The notes beneath the pieces are model-generated. The model did no database searches, was not told where the DNA came from, and worked only from the letters and a program-made list of their open reading frames with translations. Both the position numbers and the translations under genes were made by a program. A DNA stretch of 63,071 bases from positions 1 to 63,071 of the forward strand of contig NZ_NUPZ01000042.1 of the NCBI RefSeq assembly GCF_002584985.1. The letters are read 5' to 3'. Positions within the stretch are counted from its first letter, which is position 1; every line of letters starts with the position of its first letter. Below, piece by piece: positions 61,149 to 63,071 of this stretch. This stretch comes from Bacillus sp. AFS029637. Lineage in GTDB: Bacteria; Bacillota; Bacilli; Bacillales; Bacillaceae_G.

Positions 61149-61308
61149 CAAAATTTCTGTAGTATTTAAAGAAATGTAAGTACTATTTTAAAGAACTACA
61201 TGCTACTGAATTAAGTTTATAATTTATAGTTGTAAGATGATTAATAATGAATAAGGAGAAGAATTATTAAAGTGTTCTTGTAAATTGAGAGTTAAAGGGG
61301 AAAACAGG

Positions 61309-62208
61309 ATGCAAGAAAATCGTGTTAGATTGAATGGAGGATTTAATAACGACATTTTTTATATCAAAGAGAAAGAAAGGGTAGTTAGAATTTCTGAAAA
61401 GAGTAAAACAAAAGAGATGGTTTTACAAGAAATAGAGTGGATGAATTTTTTATATGAAAAAGGTGTACTTGTACCTAAGCCAATAATTCCTTTAGAGTGT
61501 GAGGAAGAACGGGTTAAAACATATTTTGAATTTATTAAGGGCGATCAAATTGATGTTACAAATAAATCCCACTGGAATGAAAAAACTTTTAAAAAACTTG
61601 GTAAAATTTTAGGAAGAATGCATGCACTATCCAAAGATTTTAAATTACAAACAATACAACGTCCTGAATGGAAAGTTGAAAATCCTGATGTCTTTGATAT
61701 TAGAAGAAAGTTAGACCCATGGATTAGGGAGAAATATGAAAAGTTGGTACACAGTCTAACTTCATATATTATTAATCCTGATACTTTCGGACTTATTCAT
61801 AATGACTATCATCTAGGAAATTTAATTATTAATGAGGAAGGTCGTATAACTACAATTGACTTTGATGACTGCTCATTTAATTGGTATGCTCAGGATATTG
61901 CAGTAGCTTTCTATCATGCTTATTGGCAACATAGCTCCTTCAATGGCAATACACATTCTTTTTGTGATATATTTATGAGTAATTTTTTTGCAGGATATAA
62001 AACAGAAAATACGCTTCATAAGGATATAATTATACAAATTCCTATTTTCTTAAAAATAAGAGAGATTTATTTGTATCAATTATTCATTCAAAAATGGGAT
62101 ACGAATAATTTAGAAGAATGGCAAGAATACACCTTATTTAGCTTAGAAGACAAAATCAAGAATCAAGTACCATATGCAGGTATTAATGATTTTTCTGTTT
62201 TTTTGTAG
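61309..62208 (+). CDS. aminoglycoside phosphotransferase (APH) family kinase
   Basis: A 299-residue protein-kinase-like phosphotransferase. The catalytic loop is LIHNDYHLGNLI at about residues 162-173 (H-x-D-x-x-x-x-N), followed by TTIDFDDCSFNWYAQDI with the metal-binding Asp. AAAGGGG lies 8 bases before the ATG. The substrate could be a small alcohol, choline-like compound or an antibiotic; no resistance type can be assigned from sequence. Confidence 0.85.
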   Translation: MQENRVRLNGGFNNDIFYIKEKERVVRISEKSKTKEMVLQEIEWMNFLYEKGVLVPKPIIPLECEEERVKTYFEFIKGDQIDVTNKSHWNEKTFKKLGKILGRMHALSKDFKLQTIQRPEWKVENPDVFDIRRKLDPWIREKYEKLVHSLTSYIINPDTFGLIHNDYHLGNLIINEEGRITTIDFDDCSFNWYAQDIAVAFYHAYWQHSSFNGNTHSFCDIFMSNFFAGYKTENTLHKDIIIQIPIFLKIREIYLYQLFIQKWDTNNLEEWQEYTLFSLEDKIKNQVPYAGINDFSVFL

Positions 62209-62307
62209 GATGTCAACATGTACATTACATTTTGTTAATGCACTAATGGGTGCTTTTCTTGAATAAGCGAAGAATATTATTCATTCCTCTAAGTCTATTA
62301 AAAATCT

Positions 62308-62345
62308 AATAATCCCAACTTTTTATCTAGAAAGCTGGGATTATT
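62308..62345. terminator. terminator-like hairpin
   Basis: AATAATCCCA / TGGGATTATT followed by TTCG, upstream of the transposase gene. Confidence 0.65.
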
Positions 62346-62406
62346 TTCGTAATGAAAAAAATACGTTATTCTTTCTGTAGAATCATAAGAAAGGATGGCG
62401 TTTTTT

Positions 62407-63071
62407 ATGTCTGTTTCTGTGTCTGATGAATTACAACTATTTGCTCAAGAGATTCAAAGCTTTTTATCTCAAAATATCTTACGCGATCTTGATAGAGATG
62501 TTGGTTTCGTACAACGAACCAGTAAATACCAAGCAAAAGATTTAGTCGCTTTATGTGTATGGATGAGCCCAAATGTCGCTACAACTTCTTTAACTCAATT
62601 ATCTAGCTGTTTGGAAGCATCAACAGAAGTACTCATCAGTCCTGAGGGACTGAATCAACGGTTTAATAAGGCGGCCGTCCTACTTTTACAACAGCTACTA
62701 GCCGAACTACTAAGCAAAAAAATGGCCGCATCTATGCCGATTTCTTCTCCATACACTTCTGTTTTCAAACGTATTCGTATTTTAGATTCAACTGCATTTC
62801 AACTCCCGGATGTATTTTCATCGGTTTATCCAGGTGCAGGAGGATGCAGCCATACAGCTGGGATAAAAATTCAACTTGAGTATGATTTGTTAAGTGGACA
62901 GTTCCTACATATTCATACAGGTCCAGGTAAACAACATGATCGCACTTAAGGCTCTCTGTGTGCCCCAACTGTGACAGCGAATGATTTATGTATCCGAGAT
63001 TTAGGCTATTTTCATTTAAAAGACCTTCAATATATACAAAATAAAGAGGCCTACTATATCTCTCGTATCAA
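62407..63071 (+). pseudogene. IS231/IS4-family transposase with stop codon, runs off the window
   Basis: SDELQLFAQEIQSFLSQNIL, LVALCVWMSPNVATTSLTQL and LISPEGLNQRFN match the N-terminus of IS231-type transposases; RILDSTAFQLPD carries the first Asp of the DDE triad. A TAA at 62947-62949 interrupts GKQHDRT, and the same frame goes on GSLCAPTVTANDLCIRDLG (second Asp) to the edge. AAAGGATG lies upstream. Without the right end I cannot say whether the element is otherwise complete. Confidence 0.8.

Overview
The window is a piece of a Bacillus cereus group chromosome: AT-rich DNA, strong AGGAGG-type ribosome binding sites, exosporium collagen-like (Bcl) proteins, a Spo0E-type phosphatase, CspA/YdjO cold-shock genes, AnmK and PlsY close to B. 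cereus group versions, and IS231-like and bcr1-like repeats. No rRNA, tRNA or CRISPR array was found.

Layout. 1-11.9 kb: a patchwork of small chromosomal transcription units: a DUF1232 membrane protein, MarR + methyltransferase, TetR + MMPL exporter, a chloramphenicol acetyltransferase behind a textbook translational attenuator (leader peptide plus a stem hiding the SD), several GNAT acetyltransferases including one fused to pentapeptide-like repeats, an EamA exporter with a divergent XRE-cupin regulator, and a short Spo0E-like gene. 12-28.5 kb: a HemY/CgoX paralogue, methyltransferase and GNAT genes, cold-shock genes, a CPBP protease, a P-loop kinase, a C45-type acyltransferase, an asymmetric heterodimeric ABC exporter, an endolysin-like amidase and a LysE exporter with a divergent XRE-cupin regulator. 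Three copies of a ~90 bp structured repeat lie between these genes.

29.8-34.3 kb is a spore-surface locus: a collagen-like Bcl protein, a decayed IS3-family element, the 3' tail of a second BclB-like gene, a Ser-rich small protein and a Tyr-tailed cupin; the last two have good matches to sigma-K promoters. 34.6-45.9 kb is orderly core genome: O-methyltransferase, TelA plus a membrane partner, a PTS/AnmK/sugar-kinase operon that fits salvage of cell-wall amino sugars, PlsY, a GNAT-class V aminotransferase fusion next to threonine dehydratase, and a second DUF1232 protein. An ECF sigma factor with no visible anti-sigma gene follows.

From about 47.4 kb to the right edge the sequence is accessory and decaying: a DUF2383 gene without a normal start codon, a spore photoproduct lyase tail, bcr1-like elements, an Ig-like/unknown protein read in frame into a small SD-preceded protein, a prophage scrap (frameshifted ArpU, integrase with an amber codon, a phage-like gene with an ochre codon), a poly-glutamine protein, a frameshifted ABC ATPase, a regulator that lost its cupin domain and now overlaps a Xaa-Pro aminopeptidase gene, LtrA with a lesion in an A-run, IS ends, a broken ring-cleaving dioxygenase, an APH-type phosphotransferase and an IS231-like transposase with a stop codon that runs off the window. 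The most novel-looking items are the GNAT-aminotransferase fusion, a small domain apparently shared by the poly-Q protein and the 79-residue protein at 49985-50224, and the paired abutted IS ends.
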